A DNA stretch of 64,000 nucleotides from Oscillospiraceae bacterium (lineage in GTDB: Bacteria > Bacillota > Clostridia > Oscillospirales > Acutalibacteraceae): contig DPOR01000003.1 of NCBI GenBank assembly GCA_003538135.1, forward strand, positions 29,302-93,301. Reading direction: 5' to 3'. Shown in pieces: positions 8,200 through 16,397 of the stretch. Numbering within the stretch: the first letter of the stretch is position 1; each line of letters starts with the position of its first letter. The position numbers and the translations under genes were made by a program. A model generated the notes under the pieces. That model worked only from the letters and a program-made list of their open reading frames with translations, had not been told where the DNA came from and searched no databases.

Positions 8200-9354
8200 A
8201 TGAACCGTAAGCTTAAAACCACTCTGTGCGCCGCGCTCGTCCTGCTGCTGACGCTCTCCTGCTGCTGCGTCGGCTTTGCCGATGAGCCCATGCCCGTCAC
8301 CGTCAAGGCGAAGGCGGCGGTGCTCATGGATGTCGGCACGGGTAAAGTCCTCATGAGCATGAACGCCGACGAGAAGCTCTATCCCGCGTCGGTCACAAAA
8401 ATAATGACGCTGCTGCTCGTGACCGAAGCGCTCGACAGCGGCAAGATAACCCTCGGCGACACCGTCACCGCCTCATCCTCCGCCGCGTCCAAGGGCGGTT
8501 CGCAGATATGGCTCAAGGAGGGCGAGCAGATGACCGTCGAGGAGCTGCTCAAAGCGACTGCCGTCTACAGCGCCAACGACGCCTGCACCGCTCTGGGTGA
8601 GCTGCTGGCGGGCAGCGACGAGGCTTTTACCGCGATGATAAACGAGCGCGCCCGTCAGCTCGGCATGAAAAATACCCATTTCGATAACTGTACGGGGCTC
8701 GACGATACGACTACAACGCATCTGACGACCGCCATGGATGTTGCGATAATGTCGCGCGAGCTGCTAAAGCACGAGAGAATAACAAAATATACGACCATAT
8801 GGATGGACTCCCTGCGCGGCGGCGCCACGGAGCTTGTCAACACGAATAAGCTCGTCAGGTTCTATAAGGGCACGACGGGGCTCAAGACGGGCACGACCGC
8901 AAAGGCCGGGTGCTGTGTCTCGGCGAGCGCAAAGCGCGGCAACACGCATCTTATCGCCGTAGTTATGGGCAGTCAGACGAGCGACGACCGCTTCAACGGC
9001 GCAAAGGCCATGCTCAATTGGGGCTTTGCGAATTATTCTACGGTAACGCCTCGGATAGACCCGTCGCTGATAACCGATGTCGCTGTTATAGGCGGCGTTG
9101 CCGACTATGTTCACCCGGCTCTGCCGAAAGCCGCGTCCGTGCTCGTCAAAAAGGGCGACGAGGGAAAAATCAGGACCGACGTCGAGCTGTGTATAGATGT
9201 TAAGGCGCCCGTAGAGAAAGGGCAGGTGCTCGGTAAAGCGGTGATTCGCCTCGGAGACGAAAAAATAGGGGAGTACAATATTATAGCCCCGGAGGCCGTG
9301 CGCGCACTGACATTTAAAGATATTTTCTTCCGTCTGCTGAAAGCTCTCGCCTGA
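8200..9354 (+). CDS. dacF: D-alanyl-D-alanine carboxypeptidase (DacF-type penicillin-binding protein)
   Basis: A low-molecular-weight PBP that removes the terminal D-alanine from peptidoglycan stem peptides outside the membrane. The 384-residue protein has a signal peptide (about residues 1-27), the active-site SVTK tetrad (Ser64-Lys67), the SAN motif in YSAND, and KTGTT. A C-terminal beta-domain of about 100 residues ends in an amphipathic helix (FKDIFFRLLKAL) that could anchor it. In Bacillus subtilis dacF is cotranscribed with spoIIA; here the gene lies about 5 kb downstream of sigF and is monocistronic. A DacA or DacB role is possible. Confidence 0.88.
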   Translation: MNRKLKTTLCAALVLLLTLSCCCVGFADEPMPVTVKAKAAVLMDVGTGKVLMSMNADEKLYPASVTKIMTLLLVTEALDSGKITLGDTVTASSSAASKGGSQIWLKEGEQMTVEELLKATAVYSANDACTALGELLAGSDEAFTAMINERARQLGMKNTHFDNCTGLDDTTTTHLTTAMDVAIMSRELLKHERITKYTTIWMDSLRGGATELVNTNKLVRFYKGTTGLKTGTTAKAGCCVSASAKRGNTHLIAVVMGSQTSDDRFNGAKAMLNWGFANYSTVTPRIDPSLITDVAVIGGVADYVHPALPKAASVLVKKGDEGKIRTDVELCIDVKAPVEKGQVLGKAVIRLGDEKIGEYNIIAPEAVRALTFKDIFFRLLKALA

Positions 9355-9449
9355 AAACTGTATAAATAGACAAATTGAGTCCCTGCTTTTTGTCGGATAA
9401 TACAAAAAAGAACGGTAATTCATATTTGTAATAAAAAGTAATTCGCAGG

Positions 9450-9458
9450 TGTTATAAT
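9450..9458 (+). promoter_or_regulatory. Extended -10 promoter element
   Basis: TG-N-TATAAT at 9450-9458, about 48 bp upstream of the GTG start of the membrane-protein gene. No good -35 at the right distance; the extended -10 may compensate. Confidence 0.45.
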
Positions 9459-9505
9459 TAGCTCGTGCGTTTTAGGGAAAAAACAAAAGAAAAGAGGAAA
9501 AGTTT

Positions 9506-10267
9506 GTGAAAAATTATTTCAGCCGGCTCATGTCGAGCGCGAAGAAATGGGAGTTCATCGTATGGTGGATATTCCGTCTGATTATGATAGGTGCGATGGT
9601 GAGCCTTCTGTTTACCAACCCGCCTTCTGACTTGCCGAAGACGCAGATGGCGCTTCAGCTGACCGCTAATCTTATCGGAATGTTTGCGTGGGAGATAATT
9701 CAGGCTCTGCCCGAAAAGAACTGCCTGCGCCAGCTCCCGGCTTATTGCCAGACCGTCGCCTCCGTCGGTCTGCTCCTCGCCTCGTTCGGCGGCGCGTTCC
9801 TGAATTTTTACTATACAATTTTTATGTGGGATAAGATTCTCCACCTGCTCGGCGGCGCCGAGGCGGTGTTCATGGGCTATGAGCTTGCAACTGCCATGCA
9901 AAAGCGCGACAAGAAGCAGTGCGACCTGCCGATAGTCCTGCTCTGCGCTCTCGGCTTCTCGTTCTTTATCTCCACCTGCTGGGAGCTCTTCGAGTTCAGC
10001 TTCGATCAGTTCGCGGGCGGCGATTCCCAGCATTGGTCGTATGAGCTTGCACAGGCTGCGAACAACACGAGAACATTCTTTGACCCCCGAGATCCCGCCC
10101 GTTTCGCACTCATAGACACCATGACCGATATAGTCTTCAATACTCTCGGCGCAGTGCCGTTTTATATCATACTTAAAATAGTGCCTTATCATCATAGGGG
10201 CAAGAACAACGTCAACGATATGTTCGCCCCCAAAGGCGCGGAAAAGGAACTTGTAAAGGCAAAATGA
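9506..10267 (+). CDS. Multi-pass membrane protein of unknown function (DUF2238/YjdF-like pattern)
   Basis: A 253-residue protein with about six membrane segments (roughly residues 16-37, 48-68, 80-101, 105-125, 140-163, 203-226). Polar motifs lie within or near the membrane: WDKILHLLGG (108-117), CWELFEFSFDQ (158-168) and DTMTDIVFNTLGA (204-216). This conserved D/H/E set resembles the DUF2238 (YjdF) family, whose function is unknown; I infer the relation from pattern only. The start is GTG at 9506 after AGAGGAAA. It overlaps rlmA by 4 nt (ATGA), so the two are cotranslated. Confidence 0.7.
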   Translation: MKNYFSRLMSSAKKWEFIVWWIFRLIMIGAMVSLLFTNPPSDLPKTQMALQLTANLIGMFAWEIIQALPEKNCLRQLPAYCQTVASVGLLLASFGGAFLNFYYTIFMWDKILHLLGGAEAVFMGYELATAMQKRDKKQCDLPIVLLCALGFSFFISTCWELFEFSFDQFAGGDSQHWSYELAQAANNTRTFFDPRDPARFALIDTMTDIVFNTLGAVPFYIILKIVPYHHRGKNNVNDMFAPKGAEKELVKAK

Positions 10268-11079
10268 GCTTTCGCTGTCCCGTATGCTCGCAGGAGCTTA
10301 AAAAAGAACAGAAGATATGGGCGTGCCCGCAGGGGCATACATTCGACATAGCCGCAAAGGGCTATGTGAATCTGCTGATGAGCAACTCCTCCGGCGCAAA
10401 GCGCCACGGCGACGATCGCCTGATGATAAACGCGCGGCGCGATTTTCTCTCAAAGGGCTTTTATGAGCCTCTGCGCGAGGCTCTGTATGAGGCGCTTTCG
10501 GCGGAATTTCCGCGCGGAGGCACCTTGCTCGATGCGGGCTGCGGCGAGTGCTGGTACACTTCGTATTTTAAGCGCAGACTCAATGAAGCGGGGCTTGAGC
10601 CGAATGTGCTCGGCGTGGATATCTCCAAATATGCGCTCGAAAAAGCACCGAAAAGCTGCGGAGTCGAACGCGCGGTTGCGAGCATATATAAGCTGCCCGT
10701 GGGCGACGGAGAATGCGACGCGCTCGTCAATATATTCGCGCCCGCCTGCCCGCAGGAGTTTTCGCGTGTGCTCAAAAAAGACGGACTGTTTATAAAGGCG
10801 ATACCGCTCGAAAAGCACCTGTGGGAGCTCAAGAGCGCTGTATATGACGCACCGTACGAAAACGAAGTTCCGCCGCATGAGACGGAGGGCTTTCGGCTCG
10901 TCGGCGAAAAGAAGCTGTGCTACAGCTTCACGCTCGAAAGCACCGAAGATATCGCAGATCTTTTCAATATGACGCCGTACTGCTACAAAACCTCTCGGCA
11001 GGACAGGGAGAAGCTCGAAAAATTGAACTCGCTCACCGTCAGTGCGCAGTTCAGTGTTCTCACTTATAAAAAGCTGTAA
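10264..11079 (+). CDS. rlmA: 23S rRNA (guanine-N1) methyltransferase RlmA
   Basis: A SAM-dependent methyltransferase of the RrmA/RlmA family, acting on guanine 745 or 748 of 23S rRNA helix 35. The 271-residue protein starts with the family zinc knuckle (CPVCSQEL ... WACPQGHTFD), followed by GYVNLL. The SAM-binding motif LLDAGCGECWYT is near residues 89-100, and the C-terminal block TPYCYKTS is typical. RlmA(I) and RlmA(II) cannot be told apart here; the latter gives tylosin resistance in some actinobacteria. Confidence 0.9.
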   Translation: MSFRCPVCSQELKKEQKIWACPQGHTFDIAAKGYVNLLMSNSSGAKRHGDDRLMINARRDFLSKGFYEPLREALYEALSAEFPRGGTLLDAGCGECWYTSYFKRRLNEAGLEPNVLGVDISKYALEKAPKSCGVERAVASIYKLPVGDGECDALVNIFAPACPQEFSRVLKKDGLFIKAIPLEKHLWELKSAVYDAPYENEVPPHETEGFRLVGEKKLCYSFTLESTEDIADLFNMTPYCYKTSRQDREKLEKLNSLTVSAQFSVLTYKKL

Positions 11080-11110
11080 GTCTTTGCGGCATATAATTTC
11101 ATACTTTTAA

Positions 11111-11150
11111 AATCCCTCGGCTTATTTTTTCGAACCGGGGGATTTTTTCT
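11111..11150 (+). terminator. Terminator after rlmA
   Basis: AATCCCTCGG (11111-11120) pairs with CCGGGGGATT (11135-11143) and runs into TTTTTT. Confidence 0.75.
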
Positions 11151-11170
11151 GTTCTTTTTAGCGTTTGTTA

Positions 11171-11199
11171 TTGTAAAAATCAAGTTTTCGTCGTATACT
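11171..11199 (+). promoter_or_regulatory. Promoter of the kdgK-eda operon
   Basis: TTGTAA at 11171-11176, a 17-bp spacer and TATACT at 11194-11199, about 68 bp before the kdgK start. Confidence 0.55.
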
Positions 11200-11266
11200 A
11201 ATCCTGTATGGCAATAGGCGGGTTTCCCGCGTCAAACACGGCCGGCAGGGAAAGGAAGTAAAAATT

Positions 11267-12364
11267 ATGCAGCTTGAACTTAAAAGACCGGAGGACTGTA
11301 TGTTCGATGAAATATCTCTTGGAGAGATAATGCTCCGTCTCGACCCGGGAGCGGGCAGAATAAAGAATTCCCGTTCCTTTTCCGCTTGGGAGGGCGGCGG
11401 AGAATACAATGTCGCCCGCGGCCTGCGCCGCTGCTTCGGGCTGCGTACCGCAGTCATAACCGCCCTTGCCGATAACGAGGTCGGCAGGCTCATAGAGGAC
11501 TTTATTCTTCAGGGCGGAGTCGATACCTCGTTTATAAAATGGATGAGCTATGACGGCATCGGCAGAAATGTCCGAAACGGGCTCAACTTTACCGAGCGCG
11601 GCTACGGTATACGCGGAGCCGTCGGCGTGTCCGACAGGGGCAACACCGCAGCCTCTCAGCTCAGAGCCGAGGATGTTGACTGGGATTATATTTTCGGCAA
11701 ATTGGGAGTCCGCTGGCTGCACACGGGCGGAATCTTTGCCGCTCTCTCCGAGACGAGCGCAGAGACCGTTATAGCCGCAGTCAAAAAGGCCAAGGAATAC
11801 GGCACCGTCGTCTCCTATGACCTCAACTACCGTCCCTCGCTCTGGAAGGGCATAGGCGGACTTGAAAAGGCTCGGCAGGTCAACCGCGAAATCGCAAAAT
11901 ATATCGACGTCATGATAGGCAACGAGGAGGACTTCACCGCCTGCCTCGGTCTTGAGGTCGAGGGCAACGACGCGGGACTCAAGAAGCTCAATGTCGAAGG
12001 CTATTGCAAAATGATAGAGAACGCCGTCAAGATTTATCCGAATTTCAAGGTGGTTGCGACTACGCTCAGAACCGTCAAGACAGCTACCGTCAACGATTGG
12101 AGCGCCATCTGCTGGGCGGACGGCAAGCTCTATGAGGGCATGAAGCTCGACGCGCTCGAGATATTCGACCGCGTTGGCGGAGGCGATTCGTTCGCGTCGG
12201 GACTTATCTACGGACTTATGACCGAGGGCGAGCCTCAGTATGCCGTCAACTGCGGCATAGCGCACGGTGCGCTGGCTATGACCACGCCGGGCGACACCTC
12301 CATGGCGAGCAAGCGCGAGGTCGAGGCCGTTATGAACGGCGCGGGCGCAAGAGTGCAGAGATAA
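11267..12364 (+). CDS. kdgK: PfkB-family sugar kinase, probable 2-keto-3-deoxygluconate kinase
   Basis: A 365-residue ribokinase-fold kinase. The first PfkB signature region is WEGGGEYNVARGLRR (about 43-57). The second, with the catalytic aspartate, is FDRVGGGDSFASGLIYG near residue 298. Its immediate neighbour is the KDPG aldolase gene (17-nt gap), so it most likely phosphorylates KDG to KDPG in uronate breakdown. The ATG at 11267 is preceded by GGAAAGGAAG; a second ATG at 11300 also has a GGAGG and could be used. The N-terminal LELKRPED segment looks family-conserved to me, so I keep the longer form. Confidence 0.85.
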   Translation: MQLELKRPEDCMFDEISLGEIMLRLDPGAGRIKNSRSFSAWEGGGEYNVARGLRRCFGLRTAVITALADNEVGRLIEDFILQGGVDTSFIKWMSYDGIGRNVRNGLNFTERGYGIRGAVGVSDRGNTAASQLRAEDVDWDYIFGKLGVRWLHTGGIFAALSETSAETVIAAVKKAKEYGTVVSYDLNYRPSLWKGIGGLEKARQVNREIAKYIDVMIGNEEDFTACLGLEVEGNDAGLKKLNVEGYCKMIENAVKIYPNFKVVATTLRTVKTATVNDWSAICWADGKLYEGMKLDALEIFDRVGGGDSFASGLIYGLMTEGEPQYAVNCGIAHGALAMTTPGDTSMASKREVEAVMNGAGARVQR

Positions 12365-12381
12365 GAGAGGAGAGTAAAAAA

Positions 12382-13029
12382 ATGGATAAAGAACAAATAC
12401 TTACTAAAATACAGGACTGCGGCATTGTCGCGGTCGTCAGAGCGGAGAGTGCAGACCGGGCGAGCAGAATCGCCGACGCCTGCATAGAGGGCGGCGTTGC
12501 GGCTATCGAGCTCACTTTCACAGTGCCCCATGCGGATAAGGTCATAGAGGAGCTTGCAAAGCGCTACACCCCCGATCAGATGATTCTCGGCGCGGGCACG
12601 GTTATGGATGCGCCTACCGCGAGAATAGCCATGCTCTCGGGCGCAAATTTTGTTGTCAGCCCTTATTTTGACCCCGAAACAGTAAAAATGTGCAACCGCT
12701 ACAGGGTTGCCGTCATGCCCGGAATAATGACCGTCAAGGAGGCTGTCGCCGCCATGGAGGCGGGCGCGGATATACTCAAAGTGTTCCCCGGCGACGTCTA
12801 CGGGCCGAAGATAATAAAAGCCATAAGAGGGCCGATACCCTACGCGAAGATGATGCCCACGGGCGGAGTCGATGTCGATAACGCCGCCGATTGGATAAAG
12901 GCGGGCGCAGTGGCGGTAGGCGCGGGCAGCTCGCTGACGGCGGGCGCAAAGACCGGCGACTACAAAAAAATCACCGACACCGCACGCAAGTTTATTGAGA
13001 ATATAAAGGCGGCGCGCGAGGGAAGATAA
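12382..13029 (+). CDS. eda: KDPG / KHG aldolase
   Basis: A class I aldolase that cleaves 2-keto-3-deoxy-6-phosphogluconate to pyruvate and glyceraldehyde-3-phosphate. The 215-residue TIM barrel has the catalytic glutamate region AIELTFTVP (near 45), the Schiff-base lysine in DILKVFPGD (near 134) and the phosphate-binding PTGGVD. It forms a two-gene operon with kdgK. No uronate isomerase, oxidoreductase or dehydratase is in the window, so upstream steps must be encoded elsewhere. Confidence 0.93.
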   Translation: MDKEQILTKIQDCGIVAVVRAESADRASRIADACIEGGVAAIELTFTVPHADKVIEELAKRYTPDQMILGAGTVMDAPTARIAMLSGANFVVSPYFDPETVKMCNRYRVAVMPGIMTVKEAVAAMEAGADILKVFPGDVYGPKIIKAIRGPIPYAKMMPTGGVDVDNAADWIKAGAVAVGAGSSLTAGAKTGDYKKITDTARKFIENIKAAREGR

Positions 13030-13062
13030 TCCCGAAAAGAAACCGAAAGTAAAGGAACCTAT

Positions 13063-14334
13063 ATGTTTGTAGATATTGCGAAAATTAAAATAAAAGCCGG
13101 AAACGGCGGCGACGGCGCGGTGACCTTCCACCGCGAGAAATATGTCGCATCCGGCGGACCCGACGGCGGCGACGGCGGCAAGGGCGGAGACATCATATTC
13201 GAAGTCGACGACAATCTTGCCACTCTTGCGGACTTCCGCTATAAGAGAAAGTACAGCGCGCCAGACGGAAAGCGCGGCGACGGCGGACGCAGGCGCGGCA
13301 AAAACGGCGAGGATCTTGTTATCAAAATCCCGCGCGGAACGATAATCCGCGAGGCGGAGTCGAACGCGGTTATGGCGGATATGTCCGAAAAGACCTCGTT
13401 TGTTGCCGCAAAGGGCGGCCGCGGCGGCTGGGGCAACACCCATTTCAAGACCCCGACCCGCCAGACTCCCCGTTTCGCGAAAAGCGGCACTCCCGGCGAG
13501 GAGTGGGAGGTCATACTCGAGCTCAAGCTGCTTGCCGATGTCGGTTTGCTCGGCTTCCCGAACGTCGGAAAGTCCACGTTTATTTCCGTAGTCAGCGAGG
13601 CAAAGCCCATAATCGCCGACTATCATTTCACAACCATAACTCCCGTCCTCGGCGTTGTCACCATGGGCGAGGGCGAGTCGTTTGTCGTCGCGGATATCCC
13701 CGGACTTATCGAGGGCGCGAGCGACGGCGTAGGACTCGGCCACGAGTTCTTGCGCCATGTTGAGCGCTGCCGAATGCTCCTGCATATAATAGACGCTGCG
13801 GGCAGCGAGGGCAGGGATCCGATAGAGGACTTCGAGAAAATAAACGCCGAGCTTGAAAAGTTCGACCCCGAGCTCTCGAAGCTTCCGCAGATAGTTGCGG
13901 CGAATAAGATAGACATGGCCGACGAGGCTCAGATAGAGCGCCTGCGCGAATATTTTACCTCCCGCGGCTATGAGTTTTATACCATGTGCGCGCCGATTCA
14001 GGAGGGCACGGCCGAGGTCATAAACGCGGTTGCCAAGCGTCTCAAGACTCTGCCGCCGATAAAGCGCTACGAGACGCAGGAAATACCCGTTGAGATGTTC
14101 GAGCGTCAAAAGGACACGGGCTTTACCGTCCGCGAGGAGGACGGCGTTTATATTGTCGAAGCGCCGTGGCTGCTCAAGATACTTCAGTGCACCGACATGG
14201 ACGACTATGAGTCGCTTCAGTATTTCCAGCGCGTGCTCCATTCGAGCGGAATCCTCGCAAAGCTCGAGAGCATGGGGATTCAGCAGGGCGACACCGTTGA
14301 AATATACGATTTCGAATTCGACTATATGCCGTAA
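13063..14334 (+). CDS. obgE: GTPase ObgE/CgtA
   Basis: An essential ribosome-associated GTPase involved in 50S maturation and stress or sporulation signalling. The 423-residue protein has the glycine-rich Obg domain (1-160, starting MFVDIAKIKIKAGNGGDG) and the G domain with GFPNVGKST, DIPGLIEGA and NKID. The C-terminal OCT domain (from about residue 340) ends in FEFDY. Repeated GACGGCGGC runs in the DNA encode the Obg glycine-rich stretches and are not a separate repeat. Confidence 0.97.
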   Translation: MFVDIAKIKIKAGNGGDGAVTFHREKYVASGGPDGGDGGKGGDIIFEVDDNLATLADFRYKRKYSAPDGKRGDGGRRRGKNGEDLVIKIPRGTIIREAESNAVMADMSEKTSFVAAKGGRGGWGNTHFKTPTRQTPRFAKSGTPGEEWEVILELKLLADVGLLGFPNVGKSTFISVVSEAKPIIADYHFTTITPVLGVVTMGEGESFVVADIPGLIEGASDGVGLGHEFLRHVERCRMLLHIIDAAGSEGRDPIEDFEKINAELEKFDPELSKLPQIVAANKIDMADEAQIERLREYFTSRGYEFYTMCAPIQEGTAEVINAVAKRLKTLPPIKRYETQEIPVEMFERQKDTGFTVREEDGVYIVEAPWLLKILQCTDMDDYESLQYFQRVLHSSGILAKLESMGIQQGDTVEIYDFEFDYMP

Positions 14335-14348
14335 CGGAGGCTTTTCAC

Positions 14349-14771
14349 TTGATAGGAATAAGCGAAGAACTGAAAAATACAGACCCGGATTTGCTCAGCC
14401 CGCTGACTCTTGCGTTTGTGGGTGATACGGTGTTTGACCTGCTCGTCAGGGGTAATCTCGTCATGCAGGCGAACCGCCCCGTCGGCAAGCTGCATCCGCT
14501 TGCGGCAACGAAGGTCTGCGCCGCCGCTCAGGCGCGAGACGCACGCGATATCGCGCCGCTGCTGACCGAGCGCGAGGCGGATATCTATCGGCGCGGCAGA
14601 AACGCGCACACCGGAAGGATCCCCAAGAGCGCAAGCTCCGCCGAATATCACAGCGCAACAGGTCTCGAGGCGCTTTTCGGCTGGCTGTATCTCAGCGGTC
14701 GGGATGACAGGATAGAGGAGCTGTTCGAACATATCATCAATATGGAAAAATGCGATGAGGTGAAGCGATGA
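14349..14771 (+). CDS. mrnC: Mini-ribonuclease III
   Basis: Mini-III is a dsRBD-less RNase III that matures 23S rRNA ends. The 140-residue protein is a single RNase III domain with LAFVGDTVFDLLVR (catalytic aspartate), GRNAH and EYHSATGLEALFGWLYL (catalytic glutamate). The start is TTG at 14349, supported by GGAGG at 14336-14340 and by the lack of a better in-frame codon. It lies 14 nt after obgE and overlaps the YitT-family gene by 4 nt. Confidence 0.9.
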   Translation: MIGISEELKNTDPDLLSPLTLAFVGDTVFDLLVRGNLVMQANRPVGKLHPLAATKVCAAAQARDARDIAPLLTEREADIYRRGRNAHTGRIPKSASSAEYHSATGLEALFGWLYLSGRDDRIEELFEHIINMEKCDEVKR

Positions 14772-15724
14772 AAGGGAAAAGCAGAAGGAAAGAGACCCTG
14801 AGCCCCTACGAGCGCCGCAAGAGACGCCTTGAAAAAAGGTTTTCCAACGCGCCGAAAACAACGGGGCAAAAGATAGCCTGCGCGGTCATAGACAATATAT
14901 GCTGGATAGTCGGCTGCTCGCTCTATTCGATAGGTGTCGTGTCGTTCGCGCTGCCCAACAGCATCGCGCAGAGCGGCACTACGGGACTTGCGATAATAGT
15001 CAACCACATTTTTGATTTTATTCCGCTGGGTACTGCGAACTTTCTGCTAAACCTTCCGCTGATGATTTTAGCCCTTGTTTTTATCGGCTGGCGCTTTGTC
15101 GCAAAGACACTGTGGGTGACGGCAATACTCTCCGCCCTGCTCGACCTTTTCGGCAGCTTTATGCCGACCTATACGGGCGACAAGATTTTGGCGGCAATAT
15201 TCTGCGGCGTGTGCACGGGCGCGGGGCTTGCAGTGGTCTTTATGCGCGGCGCGACCACGGGCGGCACGGATATCATAGGCAGGCTCGTCCACAAGGCGCT
15301 CCCGCATATCCAGATAGGCAAGGTCATCATGGCGGCGGACGCTTTGATAGTTATTCTCGGCGCCGTTGTGTTCCGCTCGGTCGAGTCGGCAATGTATGCG
15401 GTCATAGTTATTTTCGTCAACTCCCGTCTGCTCGACTATATCCTCTACGGCACGGGCAGCGGAAAGCTGTTGCTCGCCGTGACGGAGCACGCGCAGGAGA
15501 TATCCGACGCGATAACCTCGAAGATGGGCAGAGGAATCACAATTCTGCCGGTCAAGGGCGGCTACACGGGCAAGGAGAAAAGCATGGTAGTCTGCGCCGT
15601 GAAGAAAAACGAGGTGCCCCACCTGACGAAGATAATCAGGCAGGTGGATACCGAGACGTTTATAATCATAACCGAAGCCGGTGAAATTCTCGGCGAGGGA
15701 TTCATTGCGCCCGGAGTCAACTGA
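14768..15724 (+). CDS. YitT-family membrane protein (DUF161 + DUF2179)
   Basis: A 318-residue protein with a basic N-terminal tail (1-30), about five or six membrane segments (40-230) and a C-terminal soluble DUF2179 domain. The membrane part includes GTTGLAIIVNH and MRGATTGGTDIIGRLVHK; the soluble part contains GRGITILPVKGGYTG and VDTETFIIITEAGEILGEGF. This is the classical YitT arrangement. The molecular function of the family is not established. It is translationally coupled to mrnC and is the last gene of the obgE transcript. Confidence 0.88.
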   Translation: MKGKSRRKETLSPYERRKRRLEKRFSNAPKTTGQKIACAVIDNICWIVGCSLYSIGVVSFALPNSIAQSGTTGLAIIVNHIFDFIPLGTANFLLNLPLMILALVFIGWRFVAKTLWVTAILSALLDLFGSFMPTYTGDKILAAIFCGVCTGAGLAVVFMRGATTGGTDIIGRLVHKALPHIQIGKVIMAADALIVILGAVVFRSVESAMYAVIVIFVNSRLLDYILYGTGSGKLLLAVTEHAQEISDAITSKMGRGITILPVKGGYTGKEKSMVVCAVKKNEVPHLTKIIRQVDTETFIIITEAGEILGEGFIAPGVN

Positions 15725-15730
15725 ATAACA

Positions 15731-15768
15731 AAGCGCGGAGGCTTTTTGTGAACCTCCGCGCTTTTTTA
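15731..15768 (+). terminator. Terminator after the obgE-mrnC-yitT genes
   Basis: AAGCGCGGAGG (15731-15741) pairs perfectly with CCTCCGCGCTT (15753-15763), then TTTTT. It isolates the sigma-factor/serpin operon from upstream transcription. Confidence 0.9.
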
Positions 15769-15857
15769 AAAATTTTTCCAAAACAGGTGAGAAAATCCGC
15801 AGACTTCTGCGACAATATAAGTGAAAGGCGGGACGCCGCCTCGAAAGGATTGATCCA

Positions 15858-16397
15858 ATGCACAACGGTGAGAGTAGCTACCGCCGTTTTGTCGAGGGCG
15901 ACCAAAGCGCGTTTGACGAGCTCATGGACGCCTATCGCGACAGACTGATATTTTTTATCAAGGGTTATGTCGGCTCCGCGGAGGAGGCGCAGGACATAGC
16001 CATGGATACCTTTGTCGAAATTCTCGTGCATCCGGGGCGTTTTCGCTTCAAAAGCTCGTTCAAGACCTACATATATTCCGTCGCAAGGCATAAAGCGGTC
16101 GATTTTCTGCGCAAAAAACGCACCGTGCCGGACAGCGGAAAAGAGATTTGGGACGAGAGCGCCATTGATTCATTCTACAGGCGCGAGGACGCGAGAACCG
16201 TGCGCGAATGCATGGACAGACTGAACGGCGATTACAGAACCGTGCTGTATCTGGTTTATTTTGAGGAAGTGGACGGCGACGGTGCGGCAAAAATTATGGG
16301 CAAAAGCAAAAAGCAGCTTGCGAATCTCCTCTACAGGGCGAAGCAGGCGCTTAAAACCGAGCTCGAAAAGGAGGGCTTTTGCTATGAAGACAGATAA
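15858..16397 (+). CDS. ECF-type RNA polymerase sigma factor
   Basis: A 179-residue extracytoplasmic-function sigma factor with only regions 2 and 4. Region 2 spans about 18-86 (AFDELMDAYRDRL, then DTFVEILVHP and FKTYIYSVARHKAVDFLRKK). Region 4 spans about 115-170, with its helix-turn-helix around GDGAAKIMGKSKKQLANLLYRAKQAL. It overlaps the next gene, a single-pass membrane protein, by 14 nt. This is the usual sigma/anti-sigma arrangement, and the two serpins follow. I infer that it autoregulates the operon, but I could not find a convincing ECF promoter in 15771-15857. That stretch does contain a small CGCAG-N4-CTGCG inverted repeat. Confidence 0.9.
   Translation: MHNGESSYRRFVEGDQSAFDELMDAYRDRLIFFIKGYVGSAEEAQDIAMDTFVEILVHPGRFRFKSSFKTYIYSVARHKAVDFLRKKRTVPDSGKEIWDESAIDSFYRREDARTVRECMDRLNGDYRTVLYLVYFEEVDGDGAAKIMGKSKKQLANLLYRAKQALKTELEKEGFCYEDR

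Noticed and set aside
13100..13320. GACGGCGGC-rich tandem-looking DNA
   Set aside because: These are the glycine/aspartate-rich stretches of the ObgE N-terminal domain, conserved at protein level, not a DNA repeat element.
12235..14241. A 668-codon open frame on the minus strand
   Set aside because: It is antisense to eda and obgE, which have clear family motifs. Its protein is rich in Arg, Tyr, His and Leu in a way typical of reverse-frame shadows of GC-rich genes, and no ribosome site precedes it.
15771..15857. Possible ECF-type promoter (AAAAC near 15782) before the sigma gene
   Set aside because: No matching -10 at the right distance; the match is too weak to list as a promoter even though autoregulation is expected.
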